In this document: positions 1 to 10,547 of the stretch, in pieces
Layout of the letters: each line of letters begins with the position of its first letter
Numbering within the stretch: the stretch's first letter is position 1
From: UBA5359 sp002410925 [NCBI: bacterium UBP13_UBA5359]
Lineage (GTDB): Bacteria > UBP13 > UBA5359
NCBI GenBank assembly: GCA_002410925.1
Contig: DHPR01000011.1
Coordinates: forward strand, 1-64,000
Direction: 5' to 3'
Length of the DNA: 64,000 nucleotides
Notes under the pieces: generated by a model
Seen by the model: only the letters and a program-made list of their open reading frames with translations
Databases searched by the model: none
What the model was told of the DNA's origin: nothing
Translations under genes and position numbers: made by a program

Positions 1-1052
1 GCTTTGGCCTCTATCTGGCGGATACGCTCACGGGTAACGCCGAAGACCTGCCCCACCTCTTCCAGTGTACGGGTGCGTCCATCATCCAATCCGAAACGCA
101 GCTTCAGCACCCTTTGCTCGCGTGGAGTCAGGGTCTCAAGCACCTCGTCCAGCTGCTCCCGCAGCATGGTAAAGGAGGCGGCATCGGTGGGCGCCAGGGC
201 ATCCCGGTCTTCTATGAAATCGCCCAGGTGGGAATCCTCCTCTTCGCCCACGGGCGTTTCAAGGGAGAGCGGCTCCTGTGAAATCTTGATAATTTCCGAT
301 ACTTTCTCCGGCGGCATCTCCATACCGCTGGCTATTTCCTCTATGGAGGGTTCCCGACCAAGCTCTTGCAACAATTGACGAGAAATCTTTATCAGCTTGT
401 TTATGGTTTCCACCATATGTACGGGGATACGGATAGTGCGCGCCTGATCAGCAATAGCACGGGTAATGGCCTGCCGTATCCACCAGGTAGCATAGGTGCT
501 GAACTTATAGCCCTTTTCATAATCAAACTTCTCTACAGCCCGGATAAGTCCCATATTCCCTTCCTGGATAAGATCCAGAAAGGAGAGCCCCCGGCCCACA
601 TATTTCTTGGCAATACTGACTACCAGGCGAAGATTGGCCTCAATAAGCTTACGTCTGGCATTGATATCACCCACTTCAATACGCTGGGCCAAATCCACTT
701 CCTCTTCAGGAGTTAAAAGCGGCACCTTGCCGATCTCTTTAAGGTACATACGTACAGGATCATCAACCGGCACCCCTTCGGGAACGGTAGGCAATATCTC
801 CGGACGCTCTTCCTCTTCCTCTTCCTCTTTGACCGTATCCTCCGTAAAAGAAGGCTCTTCATCCTCAGGAACAGGCTTCACAGCGTCAATGACCTTGATA
901 CCCATATCGGTGAACGTTTCCATGACATTCTCAATCTCTTCGGTATCCAGGTCCTCGCCTTCCAAAATGGCTTCGCTTATCTCTTCATAAGTCAGCGAGC
1001 CTCGCTTTTTTCCCTTTTCTATTAACTTTTTAACCTTCTCTACGCGGCTCAT
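1..1052 (-). CDS. rpoD: RNA polymerase primary sigma factor RpoD/SigA (3' end outside window)
   Basis: Primary sigma factor that directs RNA polymerase to housekeeping promoters. The visible 350 residues run from the start codon into region 4.2. Seen in order: an acidic N-terminal stretch with a run of glutamates; region 1.2 ([17 protein letters not shown]); region 2 with the promoter-melting motif [15 protein letters not shown]; region 3; and the -35 recognition helix ([19 protein letters not shown]) at the window edge. The ATG at 1052 has a good ribosome site (GGAGGAAT). It lies 33 bp after dnaG, the usual dnaG-rpoD order of Bacillota. The C-terminal end lies before position 1. Identification is secure. 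Confidence 0.97.
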   Translation of the reverse strand, partial: MSRVEKVKKLIEKGKKRGSLTYEEISEAILEGEDLDTEEIENVMETFTDMGIKVIDAVKPVPEDEEPSFTEDTVKEEEEEEERPEILPTVPEGVPVDDPVRMYLKEIGKVPLLTPEEEVDLAQRIEVGDINARRKLIEANLRLVVSIAKKYVGRGLSFLDLIQEGNMGLIRAVEKFDYEKGYKFSTYATWWIRQAITRAIADQARTIRIPVHMVETINKLIKISRQLLQELGREPSIEEIASGMEMPPEKVSEIIKISQEPLSLETPVGEEEDSHLGDFIEDRDALAPTDAASFTMLREQLDEVLETLTPREQRVLKLRFGLDDGRTRTLEEVGQVFGVTRERIRQIEAK

Positions 1053-1085
1053 CTATTCCTCCTTACGGAATAAGAGGCCGGCCCA

Positions 1086-2876
1086 TCAACGGCCGTGTAA
1101 ATAAGAGATCAATCTCCTGTATTCTTTATAACATTCGTCAGAAGCACTTATTGTTCCTTTTTCAAGGCCTTCTTTTATTTTAACTTCCAACTCTTGCAAC
1201 CGCTTTTTTGCCGTGCGCTCCACCAGGCACTCCGCGTAATCACGGATTGCCTGCTCTGTCATATTATCTTCCTGCATCTGTATATCCGTTAGCAATGCCT
1301 CTACCTGTGGCCCTCCTTCCAGGGCGAGTTGATGCAGATCATATTCACCGGATAGATTGCCTCCCTCTGTAATTCTGGTAAAGACCCAGCGGCAGGCATC
1401 ATTTTCAAAATACTCAAAGTCGATCTCCTCCGGGCAAGCGCTGAGAAAATCGGAACCTTCTAAAATAGCCCGAAGCAATCCTTTCTCAGCCATGAGATAG
1501 CGACCTTCATCGCTACCGGCGGTTACCGTCCGAGCTATATATTCATTTCCGGATCGGCGCACCCTGTTCCTGCGAACGGCTTCCCTCAATTCCCGATGGA
1601 TCATCTGCTCCATTGTTAGAATCTGCGCCTGTCCGGCCTGTTCTCCAGCCAGCACCGCCGCCAGGGAGGAGACAGCTCTGCTTCGTCGCGGCACATCTCT
1701 AATTTCAGCCAGCACCGGCAGCATCTCTCGAAGAATTGCCGTCCCGTCACCAGAATGACGGTTCAAAGACATAGATAATTTATATTCAACTACATTGCGG
1801 GCACAGGCCAGCTTCTCCCGGAAAGCCTCTGCCCCGCCGCTTCTTATAAGATCGTCAGGATCCACTCCACTGCCAAGGGTTACAACCGTAACGTTGCAAC
1901 CCTCTGCTTCAAACAGATCAAGCCCCCTTAACGCTGCAGCCATACCGGCTGAATCGGCGTCATAACATAATTTTACATTATGCGTGTACCGAGCTATCAG
2001 CCGCACCTGCTCTGCTGTCAACGCCGTTCCGAGACTGGCCACCACATTCCTTATTCCCACGCGGTGGCAACTCAAAACGTCGGTATATCCTTCAACCACT
2101 ACGGCCTCATCCAAGCGGCTGATCTCCGATCTACTCTGGTATAAGCCGTATAGCAGCTTTCCCTTGCTAAAAACCGGTGTCTCCGTAGTATTCAGATACT
2201 TGGGCTGCTCATCACCCATCGCCCTGCCGCCAAAGCCGATGATATCTCCATCCAGATTGAAGATAGGGAAAAGCACTCTTCCCCGGAAACGGTCATATAC
2301 GCCACCCGTATCGCGAGGCAGCAAGAGTCCGGCTTTAACTCCATCCTTTATAGAGAGCCTTTTCTCTTCTATAACAGCAGCCAGGCCTCTCCATTCAGGA
2401 CGTGCATACCCCAAACGATATTCCTTTATCATCTCTGAAGTCAATTCACGGCTTTCCAGATACTCTCTGGCGTCTTTGCCACAAGCATCCATCAGTAGAC
2501 GCTGATAATAGCAACAGGCCAATTCATTGAGCTTCAGAAGACGCTTCCTCTCCGTCTCCCTGTGACGGGCTTCGGGAGTACGCTCTATTATTACACCAGC
2601 TCTACGGGCCAGCTTCTCCAGTGCCTCGATGAAGGGAAGATTATCAACCTTCATAACAAAGGTAATTACATTTCCACCTTCACCGCATCCGAAGCATTTG
2701 AACAGCTGCTTTTCCCGGTTGACGCTGAATGAAGCATCCCTCTCACTGTGGAAAGGGCAGAGCCCTTTATAAGTTTTACCGCTCTTCTTAAGAGAAACAT
2801 ACCCTGAAACGACATCTACAATATCGTTTCTACGCCTGATCTCCTCTATAAGCTCCTGCGAGAGCAGTTTCCCCAC
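1086..2876 (-). CDS. dnaG: DNA primase DnaG
   Basis: Makes RNA primers for lagging-strand synthesis at the replication fork. 596 residues, a normal length. The N-terminal CHC2 zinc finger has C40, H43, C61 and C64. The RNA polymerase domain carries RFRGRVLFPI at 196-205. The Toprim centre has E262 and D266 (EGYTDV) and D306/D308 (YDADSAG). The C-terminal part is the helicase-binding region and is less conserved. The start is GTG with only a weak ribosome site. It sits directly upstream of rpoD, as in the macromolecular synthesis operon. Confidence 0.96.
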   Translation of the reverse strand: MGKLLSQELIEEIRRRNDIVDVVSGYVSLKKSGKTYKGLCPFHSERDASFSVNREKQLFKCFGCGEGGNVITFVMKVDNLPFIEALEKLARRAGVIIERTPEARHRETERKRLLKLNELACCYYQRLLMDACGKDAREYLESRELTSEMIKEYRLGYARPEWRGLAAVIEEKRLSIKDGVKAGLLLPRDTGGVYDRFRGRVLFPIFNLDGDIIGFGGRAMGDEQPKYLNTTETPVFSKGKLLYGLYQSRSEISRLDEAVVVEGYTDVLSCHRVGIRNVVASLGTALTAEQVRLIARYTHNVKLCYDADSAGMAAALRGLDLFEAEGCNVTVVTLGSGVDPDDLIRSGGAEAFREKLACARNVVEYKLSMSLNRHSGDGTAILREMLPVLAEIRDVPRRSRAVSSLAAVLAGEQAGQAQILTMEQMIHRELREAVRRNRVRRSGNEYIARTVTAGSDEGRYLMAEKGLLRAILEGSDFLSACPEEIDFEYFENDACRWVFTRITEGGNLSGEYDLHQLALEGGPQVEALLTDIQMQEDNMTEQAIRDYAECLVERTAKKRLQELEVKIKEGLEKGTISASDECYKEYRRLISYLHGR

Positions 2877-3008
2877 ACTTCTTAACCCCGGTTCATTTAA
2901 GCGGCCGGCACAACGCTCCGGCCTTTAAATACTCAACTACTTCATGCCTATCTATTTATTCGTGATTTCTTCCTTTTTTCCTTTATAATAGTAAAAGTAA
3001 AAGAAGTT

Positions 3009-3041
3009 AAAAAAGCTCCCTGCCTTGGCAGGGAGCTTTTT
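3009..3041 (-). terminator. Rho-independent terminator after hppA
   Basis: A perfect 10-bp stem (GCTCCCTGCC / GGCAGGGAGC) with a two-base loop, flanked by A6 on the left and T5 on the right. It lies 26 bp past the hppA stop and reads as a strong intrinsic terminator on the minus strand. The flanking A and T runs would let it work in both directions, and it also shields dnaG from hppA transcription. Confidence 0.9.
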
Positions 3042-3066
3042 AGCATTGATCCCTTTTGTCGGATTT

Positions 3067-5181
3067 TTAGAAAAGGCCTCCCCAGATGCGCATAAGCATC
3101 GGATGAGCTTTAACGATAAGCGGAGCTACGACAACAGAAACCACAGCCATAAGTTTAAGCAGAATATTCATGGCCGGCCCGGCTGTATCCTTGAAAGGAT
3201 CGCCTACCGTATCACCGGTAACGGCAGCCTTATGAGCATCGGAACCCTTGCCACCCATATTGCCGGACTCGATATATTTCTTGGCATTATCCCATGCCCC
3301 GCCGGCATTGGCCAGCATAAGTGCCAGTGGAACACCGCTTATAAGAGAACCTGCCAGAAAGCCGCCCAGCGTCTCCACTCCCAGAACAATCCCTATCAGT
3401 ATGGGGACAATTACCGCTACCAGGCCGGGAACTATCATTTCTCGCAGAGCGGCACTGGTGGTTATATCCACACAACGGGCATACTCCGGCTTACCGGTAC
3501 CTTCCATCAGACCGGGTATCTCCCTGAATTGGCGCCGCACTTCATTGACTACACCAAAAGCAGCGCGGCCAACGGCCTGCATGGCCATGGCGGCAAAGGC
3601 AAACGGTATGATACCCCCGATGAAGAGGCCGGCTATCACGCCGGGTTGCATAACATCTATAGCAGCCAAAGTTCCGGGAGCAACCAAATTGACCGCCTGT
3701 ATATAGGCTGAAAATAGAGCCAGGGCCGTCAAAGCAGCCGAGCCAATGGCAAAGCCCTTGGCAATAGCGGCCGTAGTATTACCGGCTGAATCCAATGTAT
3801 CGGTTATAGCCCTGACCTCCGGGCCCATATGAGCCATCTCGGCAATGCCGCCGGCGTTATCGGCTATAGGACCATAAGCATCCACGGCTACCGTCATGCC
3901 TGCAATAGACAGCATGCCTACCGCAGCCAGAGCTATGCCGTAGAAGCCTCCGCCGGCACCGGCCAGGCCGCCGAAGTAGTAGGCTGTAAGAACTGCCAGG
4001 CTGATGACGACTATCGGAATTACCGTGCTCTTCATTCCTACGGCAAAACCGTTGATTATGTTGGTGGCCACACCGGTTTGAGAGGATTCAGCAATGGATT
4101 CCACCGTTTTGCCGGAGGTATATATCTCTGCAGCCAAACCGATGATAACGCCGGCTATTAATCCGGACAGGGTGGCGTAAAAGAAGTACAGGCTTCCATC
4201 CATAAGCCAGCGTGTCAAAAAGAAAGCGCCGACAATGAATACGGCTGCGCTACCGAAGGTTCCATTACGCAGCGATGCTTGTGCATTGCTGTTGCTACGA
4301 ACAAAGAGCGCCCCAACAATGGAGGCAATCAGGCCTACGGCCGCCAACAGCAGAGCCAGCAGTATACCCTCGGTTACCGGCACCGCCGTCACGGCAGTGG
4401 CTATGATTATAGCCGATATTATCGAGCCGACGTAAGATTCGAAGAGATCTGCACCCATGCCGGCAACATCTCCCACATTATCGCCCACATTGTCAGCAAT
4501 AACAGCAGGATTGCGCGGGTCGTCCTCCGGAATACCGGCCTCAACCTTGCCTACCAAATCGGCTCCTACATCGGCTGCTTTTGTATAGATACCTCCGCCG
4601 ACTCTGGCAAAGAGAGCCACAGAGCTGGCCCCCATACTGAAGCCTGCAATAGCTGTAGTAGCCGTTTGAAGGGCAGCTGCAGGGTCTGTCCCTAAGCTGT
4701 TGAAGATATAATACAATATGGATACGCCAAACAGACCTATGCCGACAACGGCCATACCCATCACCAGGCCACCGGGGAAAGCCACACCCAGAGCCTTTTC
4801 AAAGCCTTTAGTAGCTGCCTGAGCCGTTCTGGTATTGGCTCTGGTGGAGATCTTCATACCGAAGTATCCGGCCGTGGTTGAACAAACAGCACCGACCACA
4901 AAGGCGATGGCTGTCAACAGACCTATGCCGGCAGCCAAAAGCACGAAGACCAATGCTACAAACAGCGCAATGGTCCTGTACTCCCGTTTCAGAAAAGCCA
5001 TGGCACCCTCGTGAACCGCGTCCGAGATGGCTACCATTTCCTTGCTTCCAGGATCATTCTTCAGTACCTTGACAGCAGTGTAAATGGCATAGAGCATACC
5101 TATAAGGCCCACTGCCGCTGCTATCAGGACAAAGAGGTTCAACATACTGTAATTAATGCCTTCCAACAAAGACACCCCCAT
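3067..5181 (-). CDS. hppA: Membrane-bound pyrophosphatase (K+-dependent type, Na+ or H+ pumping)
   Basis: Couples hydrolysis of pyrophosphate to ion export across the cytoplasmic membrane. 704 residues with about 16 membrane segments. The pyrophosphate/Mg sites are visible: DNVGDNVGD at 230-238 and [14 protein letters not shown] near the C terminus. The sequence GNTTAA at 467-472 has Ala where K+-independent pumps have Lys, which places it in the K+-dependent class; many of those pump Na+, but the pumped ion cannot be decided here. It is a single-gene unit with its own terminator and a roughly 200-bp upstream gap. Such pumps save energy in anaerobes. Confidence 0.95.
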   Translation of the reverse strand: MGVSLLEGINYSMLNLFVLIAAAVGLIGMLYAIYTAVKVLKNDPGSKEMVAISDAVHEGAMAFLKREYRTIALFVALVFVLLAAGIGLLTAIAFVVGAVCSTTAGYFGMKISTRANTRTAQAATKGFEKALGVAFPGGLVMGMAVVGIGLFGVSILYYIFNSLGTDPAAALQTATTAIAGFSMGASSVALFARVGGGIYTKAADVGADLVGKVEAGIPEDDPRNPAVIADNVGDNVGDVAGMGADLFESYVGSIISAIIIATAVTAVPVTEGILLALLLAAVGLIASIVGALFVRSNSNAQASLRNGTFGSAAVFIVGAFFLTRWLMDGSLYFFYATLSGLIAGVIIGLAAEIYTSGKTVESIAESSQTGVATNIINGFAVGMKSTVIPIVVISLAVLTAYYFGGLAGAGGGFYGIALAAVGMLSIAGMTVAVDAYGPIADNAGGIAEMAHMGPEVRAITDTLDSAGNTTAAIAKGFAIGSAALTALALFSAYIQAVNLVAPGTLAAIDVMQPGVIAGLFIGGIIPFAFAAMAMQAVGRAAFGVVNEVRRQFREIPGLMEGTGKPEYARCVDITTSAALREMIVPGLVAVIVPILIGIVLGVETLGGFLAGSLISGVPLALMLANAGGAWDNAKKYIESGNMGGKGSDAHKAAVTGDTVGDPFKDTAGPAMNILLKLMAVVSVVVAPLIVKAHPMLMRIWGGLF

Positions 5182-5334
5182 AAAATAGTTCTTCGAACAC
5201 AGTTATCGGTTGCCATTTTTGAGATTCCCTTACAAGCCCTGCTCCTGAACCTGCAACATCTTCCTCAAAGCTTTACAACCGACCTGTAATTCTGTCTTGG
5301 TCCTATCTTTCGATTTCCGTCTATCCAAGTAGGT

Positions 5335-5363
5335 ATCTTACTATTTTTCCTTCGATAAAGCAA
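5335..5363 (-). promoter_or_regulatory. Candidate sigma-A promoter for hppA
   Basis: On the minus strand, TTGCTT (5363-5358) and TAAGAT (5340-5335) are separated by 17 bp. This would give a leader of about 150 bases before hppA. It is a match by eye only and both boxes deviate from consensus. Confidence 0.3.
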
Positions 5364-5385
5364 TAGCATTTCTGCCGGGCTGGAG

Positions 5386-6504
5386 TCAAAAAAACATTAA
5401 TTTGTCACGGCGCATGCCTATGCCGAGAAGCAGACCTATCGCCGTCATATCTGTTATCATGGCACTGCCTCCGTAACTAATAAAAGGCAGAGGAATACCG
5501 GTGGTAGGCATTATACCTGTAATCATCCCTAAATTTACAAGAATATGAAAGGCCAACATGGATAGAATCCCGGCAACCATCAGTACTCCCGACATATCCT
5601 CGCTCTCCGTCATTATAAGAAAGCCGCGCCAGAGAATGATGCCGAAAAGAGCCAGCAGAGCAAGACCGCCAACAAAGCCCAGCTCTTCTCCTATAACGGT
5701 AAAGATAAAATCCGTATGCTGCTCCGGAATAAAACTCAGATTCTTCTGACTGCCGTGAAAGAGTCCCTGCCCAAATAGCCGACCGGAACCGATAGCTATC
5801 TTAGATTGGTTAAGCTGATATGATGTACCCAGAGGGTCGGCCAGAGGATTAAGAAAACCGGTCAGGCGCCTTTTCTGGTAATCCCGCAGCCCATAACGCC
5901 AGACCAATGGAAAGAGAGCCAATAGCAATCCTGCTGAAGCGGCCAGATGTTTGACACCGGCTCCGGATACCAGAAGCATGCCTCCCAGAATGGCAATTAT
6001 TACCAATGCCGTACCCAGATCCGGCTGAGCGGCAATCAGTAATATGGGCAGGGCAATATGCCCCAAAGCGCCCATAAAGGAGGAAAAGCTGGAGATATCC
6101 GTTTTAACGGATGACAGATAGACTGCCAGAGTCACGATAACAGTCAGCTTGCATATTTCTGAAGGTTGCAGCATAAAAGGACCCAACGGTATCCAACGCT
6201 GTGCTCCCTTGCTGCTATGTCCCAGTATGAGAACTACTACTAGAAGAGCAATATTCAGCCAGTATATCTGATGATACCAGCGAGCCAACGCTCTGTAATC
6301 GATCAAAGCTGCCAGACACATAAAGATAAAGCCTACAGCAATCCAGATAATCTGTTTGCCTACCAGCGGACCAATGGCCGGCCTGGCCTGAGCGGTACTT
6401 TTCAAAGCCACTGCGCCCAATCCCAGTAAGAGTATCAGCGCCAGCAACATAACCCAATCCAGACGCCGCAGCAGGCGTAAATCTAACAAACTAAACACCT
6501 CCAA
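5386..6504 (-). CDS. rodA: Rod-shape SEDS peptidoglycan polymerase RodA
   Basis: SEDS-family glycosyltransferase that polymerises peptidoglycan glycan strands during elongation, working with a class B penicillin-binding protein. 372 residues, about 10 membrane segments. Typical SEDS stretches are visible: GAQRWIPLGPFMLQPSEICK, the large loop ending IPEQHTDFIFTVIGEELGF, and the C-terminal MPTTGIPLPFISYGGS. Length and sequence fit RodA better than FtsW or SpoVE. Its start overlaps the 3' end of mtnA by 14 bp, so the two genes are probably co-transcribed although functionally unrelated. Confidence 0.92.
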   Translation of the reverse strand: MEVFSLLDLRLLRRLDWVMLLALILLLGLGAVALKSTAQARPAIGPLVGKQIIWIAVGFIFMCLAALIDYRALARWYHQIYWLNIALLVVVLILGHSSKGAQRWIPLGPFMLQPSEICKLTVIVTLAVYLSSVKTDISSFSSFMGALGHIALPILLIAAQPDLGTALVIIAILGGMLLVSGAGVKHLAASAGLLLALFPLVWRYGLRDYQKRRLTGFLNPLADPLGTSYQLNQSKIAIGSGRLFGQGLFHGSQKNLSFIPEQHTDFIFTVIGEELGFVGGLALLALFGIILWRGFLIMTESEDMSGVLMVAGILSMLAFHILVNLGMITGIMPTTGIPLPFISYGGSAMITDMTAIGLLLGIGMRRDKLMFF

Positions 6505-7603
6505 GAAGGGCCTTGATGCCTGCCCTGTCAGGGTGTTTTATCAAACCCTTATCGGTAATTATAGCGCTTATCAATTCTGCCGGAGTAACATCAAAAGCAG
6601 GATTGGCAGCCGCCACATCTGCCGGAGCCGTGCAAGAGAAACCAAACTTTCTTACTTCATCAGGATTACGCTCCTCTATAGGTATGGAGGCTCCATCGTA
6701 AAGAGCAAGATCAAAGGTGCTGACCGAAGCGGCTACGTAAAAGGGTATATTATGATAACGGGCCAGAACAGCCGTTGTATACGTGCCTATCTTGTTAGCA
6801 GTATCGCCATTGGCCGCGATACGATCGGCTCCCACTATAACTGCATTTATACGGCCGCTTTTCATCATATAGCCTGCCATGTTATCGCAGATAAGGATAA
6901 CCGATATACCTTCTCTTTCCAACTCCCAGGTCGTCAGGCGTGCCCCCTGTAAAAGCGGTCTGGTTTCATCTACATAGGCGGTAAATTTTGTTCCATTTCT
7001 CCAGGCATGGCGTAACACACCTAAAGAAGTGCCGTATCCACCGGTAGCTAGAGCTCCGGCATTGCAGTGATTGAGCACACCTCCCCCGGCAGGTATCAAA
7101 GAGGCCCCATAGGCTCCTATACAACGGCAGGCTTCTATCTCTTCTCGTTGAATCAGGAGAGCTTCATCCAGCAACGCCTCTCTGATTCCTTTCAACCCTG
7201 AAGAGAGAGCTCTCTTTGCTCGATAATGCATACGATCCAAAGCCCGGAAGAGATGAACAGCCGTCGGGCGTGTCAAGGTAAGCTCGGCAATTATTCTTTC
7301 CACCTCTTCCATCAAAGAGCGGCTGTTCTGAGCATTGAACAATATAGCCAGATTTGCCGTTCCCATGGCAGCAGCAATACCAATAGCGGGAGCGCCGCGC
7401 ACTCTTAGAGAACAGATAGCCTCTTTAAGGTCTGCCAGAGTCCTGGGGCGGATAACGACTTCCTCATGTGGAAGCAGGGTCTGATCCAGCATTGCAAGAC
7501 CGCCGCCATCCCACCAAACGGGCGATACTTCAAATATCTCTTCTCCGCTATGCATCTCGCGGAGACAGTTATTATTTATACTTTGTTGATGATCGGTTTT
7601 CAC
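6491..7603 (-). CDS. mtnA: Methylthioribose-1-phosphate isomerase
   Basis: Converts 5-methylthioribose-1-phosphate to 5-methylthioribulose-1-phosphate in methionine salvage. 370 residues, eIF2B-like fold. The catalytic Cys is C180 (VLNHCNAGALATGGYGTSLGV region) and the catalytic Asp is D260 (IVGADRIAANGDTANKIGTY region). The start is GTG, preceded by GGAG at good spacing. No other mtn genes are in the window, so an alternative use in 5-deoxyribose or nucleoside salvage is possible. No SAM riboswitch was seen upstream. Confidence 0.93.
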   Translation of the reverse strand: MKTDHQQSINNNCLREMHSGEEIFEVSPVWWDGGGLAMLDQTLLPHEEVVIRPRTLADLKEAICSLRVRGAPAIGIAAAMGTANLAILFNAQNSRSLMEEVERIIAELTLTRPTAVHLFRALDRMHYRAKRALSSGLKGIREALLDEALLIQREEIEACRCIGAYGASLIPAGGGVLNHCNAGALATGGYGTSLGVLRHAWRNGTKFTAYVDETRPLLQGARLTTWELEREGISVILICDNMAGYMMKSGRINAVIVGADRIAANGDTANKIGTYTTAVLARYHNIPFYVAASVSTFDLALYDGASIPIEERNPDEVRKFGFSCTAPADVAAANPAFDVTPAELISAIITDKGLIKHPDRAGIKALLGGV

Positions 7604-7679
7604 GCTCGCATCTCCGGCACTTAATTATGGAACCTTCCTGAAAAACTATTAATTAATTTACCGCTTCCAGAAAGGATCC

Positions 7680-8543
7680 TCAAGCATCTTCCAGCCAGGT
7701 GGAGTTGAGAGTCTCAAGCATAAGTATTGCAGTGAGCAAGGCATCATTACAACCGTAAGCAGTCTGCTCCATACTGCAGAAACGGCCACAAGCATTCCGG
7801 CTTATCTCCCGGCCATCGCCGCCTATCAAAGCCAGCTCATCGCCATCATCATCAAAAGCAATGCCCAGGGTTGCTCCGGATACAGCGACTGCTCTACCTA
7901 AGGCTGCAATATTCCTGCCTGTAAGAGCAGGATTCCTATCCGGGAACGCTCCGTCGATATTGGTAAAACGCTCCACCACCGTGTATCCCAAACCAAGAAA
8001 GAGCCTGGGAGCTATGGCACTGCAGACTCCATGTCCACAATCCAACACTATGCGCCCTTTTTGCCGAAAGCCGGCAGCACTCTCCAAATGATGCAGATAT
8101 GAGAGCATAGGAGCGATCCTTTCTACCCTGCCGCCACGATAAATAAAATCCTTATGCCGGGTTACGGCCAGCTTAAGCTCTGCTATCCCTTCCGCAGATA
8201 AAGGTCCATCCTGCATATAAACCTTGAAGCCATTGTATCGAGCCGGACGAGGAGATGCGGTAACCATAACTATAGCTGATGCTTCACAGGCTTCACCGGC
8301 AAAAGCCAACGCAGGAACAGGAAGTATGCCGGCATCCATTACCGCACAGCCGGAGGTTATCAATCCCTTGATAACCTCTTCCTTAAGCGTTATGGTGCTC
8401 AGACGAACATCTCCGCCAATAGCCAGGGTATGCCCGGTTAAGCGTCTTCCCAGAGCCTTGCCGAAAAGATAGGCATCTCTTTCAGTTAGGGTATGCCCGT
8501 ATTTACCATATATGCCTTTTTCTCTGAAAATAGAAGAAGACAT
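7680..8543 (-). CDS. Shortened phosphohexomutase-like protein lacking the C-terminal domains
   Basis: Homologous to the N-terminal part of the phosphoglucomutase/phosphomannomutase superfamily, but only 287 residues against roughly 450. Domain I and domain II are recognisable. The serine loop reads VTASPRPARYNG where active enzymes have TASHNP, so the serine remains but the His-Asn pair is gone. The metal loop reads DDDGDEL where D-G-D-x-D-R is usual. Domains III and IV, including the phosphate-binding loop, are missing, and the 76 bp downstream do not encode them. I chose the ATG at 8543 because AAAGGA precedes it. It starts 1 bp after prmC stops, so it is in that operon. Mutase activity is unlikely; a binding or regulatory role, or an early stage of decay, are the options. 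Confidence 0.75.
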   Translation of the reverse strand: MSSSIFREKGIYGKYGHTLTERDAYLFGKALGRRLTGHTLAIGGDVRLSTITLKEEVIKGLITSGCAVMDAGILPVPALAFAGEACEASAIVMVTASPRPARYNGFKVYMQDGPLSAEGIAELKLAVTRHKDFIYRGGRVERIAPMLSYLHHLESAAGFRQKGRIVLDCGHGVCSAIAPRLFLGLGYTVVERFTNIDGAFPDRNPALTGRNIAALGRAVAVSGATLGIAFDDDGDELALIGGDGREISRNACGRFCSMEQTAYGCNDALLTAILMLETLNSTWLEDA

Positions 8544-8544
8544 G

Positions 8545-9471
8545 TCATTCCTTTCGACAAGCCACAACAACTCGGTCTATGCCGGCATAATCAGGGACTA
8601 TGCGGAGAAGCTCAAATCCGGCTGCGGAAAGCAGCTCTGCAACACCGGCTCCCTGCCCTATACCGATCTCCAAAATAATAAAGGCTCCCTGGCGTAGCAA
8701 TCTTCCTCTGGCCGCAATCCGACGATAAACATCCAAGCCGTCAGGGCCGCCGTCCAGAGCCAGACGAGGCTCAAAATCTCGAACTTCACGCTGCAGCATA
8801 TCTATATCCCGGGAGGGAACATAAGGTGGATTGGACAGCACCATATCGGCTTTCTTCCAGATATCGTCGTCATGGCCATCGGACAGAGGATCATCCTCAA
8901 TTACGGTGACTCTGTTCGTAAGCCGCTGACAGGCAACATTATACCTTGCCGTTCTGACAGCCGCGATAGAAATATCATATGCCCGCACCCTGACACCGTT
9001 TACAAATCCGGCTACAGAAACGGCAATAGCACCGCTGCCTGTACCGATATCCATTAATAGTGCCTTTTTCCGGCATGACAATATCTCTTGGGCCAGAGGT
9101 ATTGCCGTTTCCACCAGGACCTCTGTATCCGGCCGAGGAATAAAAACGCCTTCCTCCACCCTGAGATCGATAGACATAAATTCCTGGTGCCCTGTCAACC
9201 ATTGCAGCGGACACCCCCGGCTGCGTATTGATAGAAGATGGTCATAGCGAGCCAGCAATTCATCATTAAGAGGGCGTTTGGAACCGAGATAAAGTGCCAG
9301 CCGATCAATTCCAAGCAAATGCGCCATCAGCAGCTCGGCATTAACTCTGGCACGCTCTACGCCCATTTTCTTCAGACGGCCGGCAGCCTCATGCAATATT
9401 TCTCCCACTGTGCGCCCGGATAGAAAAGAAGAGACCTCATCAGTGCCACGCGCAATTATATCATCCGGCAT
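8545..9471 (-). CDS. prmC: Release factor N5-glutamine methyltransferase PrmC
   Basis: Methylates the glutamine of the GGQ motif in release factors RF1 and RF2, using S-adenosylmethionine. 308 residues. An N-terminal helical substrate-binding domain is followed by a Rossmann methyltransferase with DIGTGSG at 141-147 and the catalytic NPPY at 214-217. Its ATG overlaps the prfA stop codon (TAATG), a translational coupling that fits its action on the prfA product. Confidence 0.96.
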   Translation of the reverse strand: MPDDIIARGTDEVSSFLSGRTVGEILHEAAGRLKKMGVERARVNAELLMAHLLGIDRLALYLGSKRPLNDELLARYDHLLSIRSRGCPLQWLTGHQEFMSIDLRVEEGVFIPRPDTEVLVETAIPLAQEILSCRKKALLMDIGTGSGAIAVSVAGFVNGVRVRAYDISIAAVRTARYNVACQRLTNRVTVIEDDPLSDGHDDDIWKKADMVLSNPPYVPSRDIDMLQREVRDFEPRLALDGGPDGLDVYRRIAARGRLLRQGAFIILEIGIGQGAGVAELLSAAGFELLRIVPDYAGIDRVVVACRKE

Positions 9472-10547
9472 TATAAAGCCTCCCTCCTTTCTGCATGGTC
9501 ACTGGCAATAAGCGTTTCCACAAGCTCTCCCAGATCCCCGTCCAATACGGATTCCAAACGATGGAAGGTCAGGCTGATTCGATGATCAGTAATGCGGTTC
9601 TGTGGAAAATTATACGTGCGTATCTTCTCACTTCTATCTCCGGTTCCTACCTGTAGCTTGCGATTCTTGGCCACCTCCGCCTGTTGCTCGCGGATCTTCA
9701 TATCCAGCAGATGTGAACGCAGCAGGCGAAAGGCTTTCTCCTTATTCTGGTACTGAGATCTTTCATCCTGACAGGTAACAACCATTCCTGTCGGCAGGTG
9801 CGTAATACGGATAGCCGTTTCGTTCTTCTGAACGTTCTGGCCTCCGGCGCTGGAAGAGCGATAGGTATCAATCCTAAGGTCATCCATATTAATATCTATA
9901 TCGGTATCCTCATCAGCCTCCGGCAGAACGGCTACAGTGGCGGTAGAAGTATGAATGCGCCCACCGGATTCCGTTGTGGGCACACGCTGAACACGATGAA
10001 CGCCGCTCTCAAACTTCAGCCGGCTATATGCTCCTTCTCCCTTGATCAGGATAATAACTTCTTTAAAGCCTCCCAATCCTGTAGGGTTGGAACTGAGCAT
10101 CTCCGTCTTCCAGCCTATGCGCTCGGCATAGCGAGAGTACATTCGTAAGAGATCGCCGGCAAAGAGCGCTGCTTCGTCACCACCTGCACCTGCCCGTATT
10201 TCCACGATAACATTTTTATCGTCATATGGGTCACTGGGAAGAAGCAAGGCCGCCAACTCTTCTTCCATTCGTATCTTTAATGGTTCCAGCTCCTCCAGTT
10301 CTGTCCTGGCCATAGCGAGAAACTCGGCATCTTCCTCGGTATCAAGTATGTCCGATACTTCATCGATCTGTTTTATTATCTGGTTATACTCTCTATATTT
10401 GCTTACTACATTCTGGAGATCGGCATGCGCCTTGGCATATTTCTGGTACTGAGCCAGATCAGCTACCACCTCAGGGTCTCCGAGAAGACGCCCGAGCTCT
10501 TCATATCTCTCCTCCATATCTTTTAATCTATCAAGCAAATGTTTCAC
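9471..10547 (-). CDS. prfA: Peptide chain release factor 1
   Basis: Recognises UAA and UAG stop codons and triggers peptide release. 358 residues. The codon-recognition motif is PTT (190-192) in the [14 protein letters not shown] region, the RF1 form rather than the SPF of RF2. The peptidyl-tRNA hydrolysis motif GGQ is at 235-237. The gene overlaps yqhQ upstream by 17 bp and prmC downstream by 1 bp. Confidence 0.97.
   Translation of the reverse strand: MKHLLDRLKDMEERYEELGRLLGDPEVVADLAQYQKYAKAHADLQNVVSKYREYNQIIKQIDEVSDILDTEEDAEFLAMARTELEELEPLKIRMEEELAALLLPSDPYDDKNVIVEIRAGAGGDEAALFAGDLLRMYSRYAERIGWKTEMLSSNPTGLGGFKEVIILIKGEGAYSRLKFESGVHRVQRVPTTESGGRIHTSTATVAVLPEADEDTDIDINMDDLRIDTYRSSSAGGQNVQKNETAIRITHLPTGMVVTCQDERSQYQNKEKAFRLLRSHLLDMKIREQQAEVAKNRKLQVGTGDRSEKIRTYNFPQNRITDHRISLTFHRLESVLDGDLGELVETLIASDHAERREAL

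Noticed and set aside
3025-3711. Long plus-strand open frame opposite hppA
   Set aside because: It lies wholly opposite a clear hppA coding sequence, begins in the terminator and has no recognisable protein features; the same holds for the other long antisense frames here.
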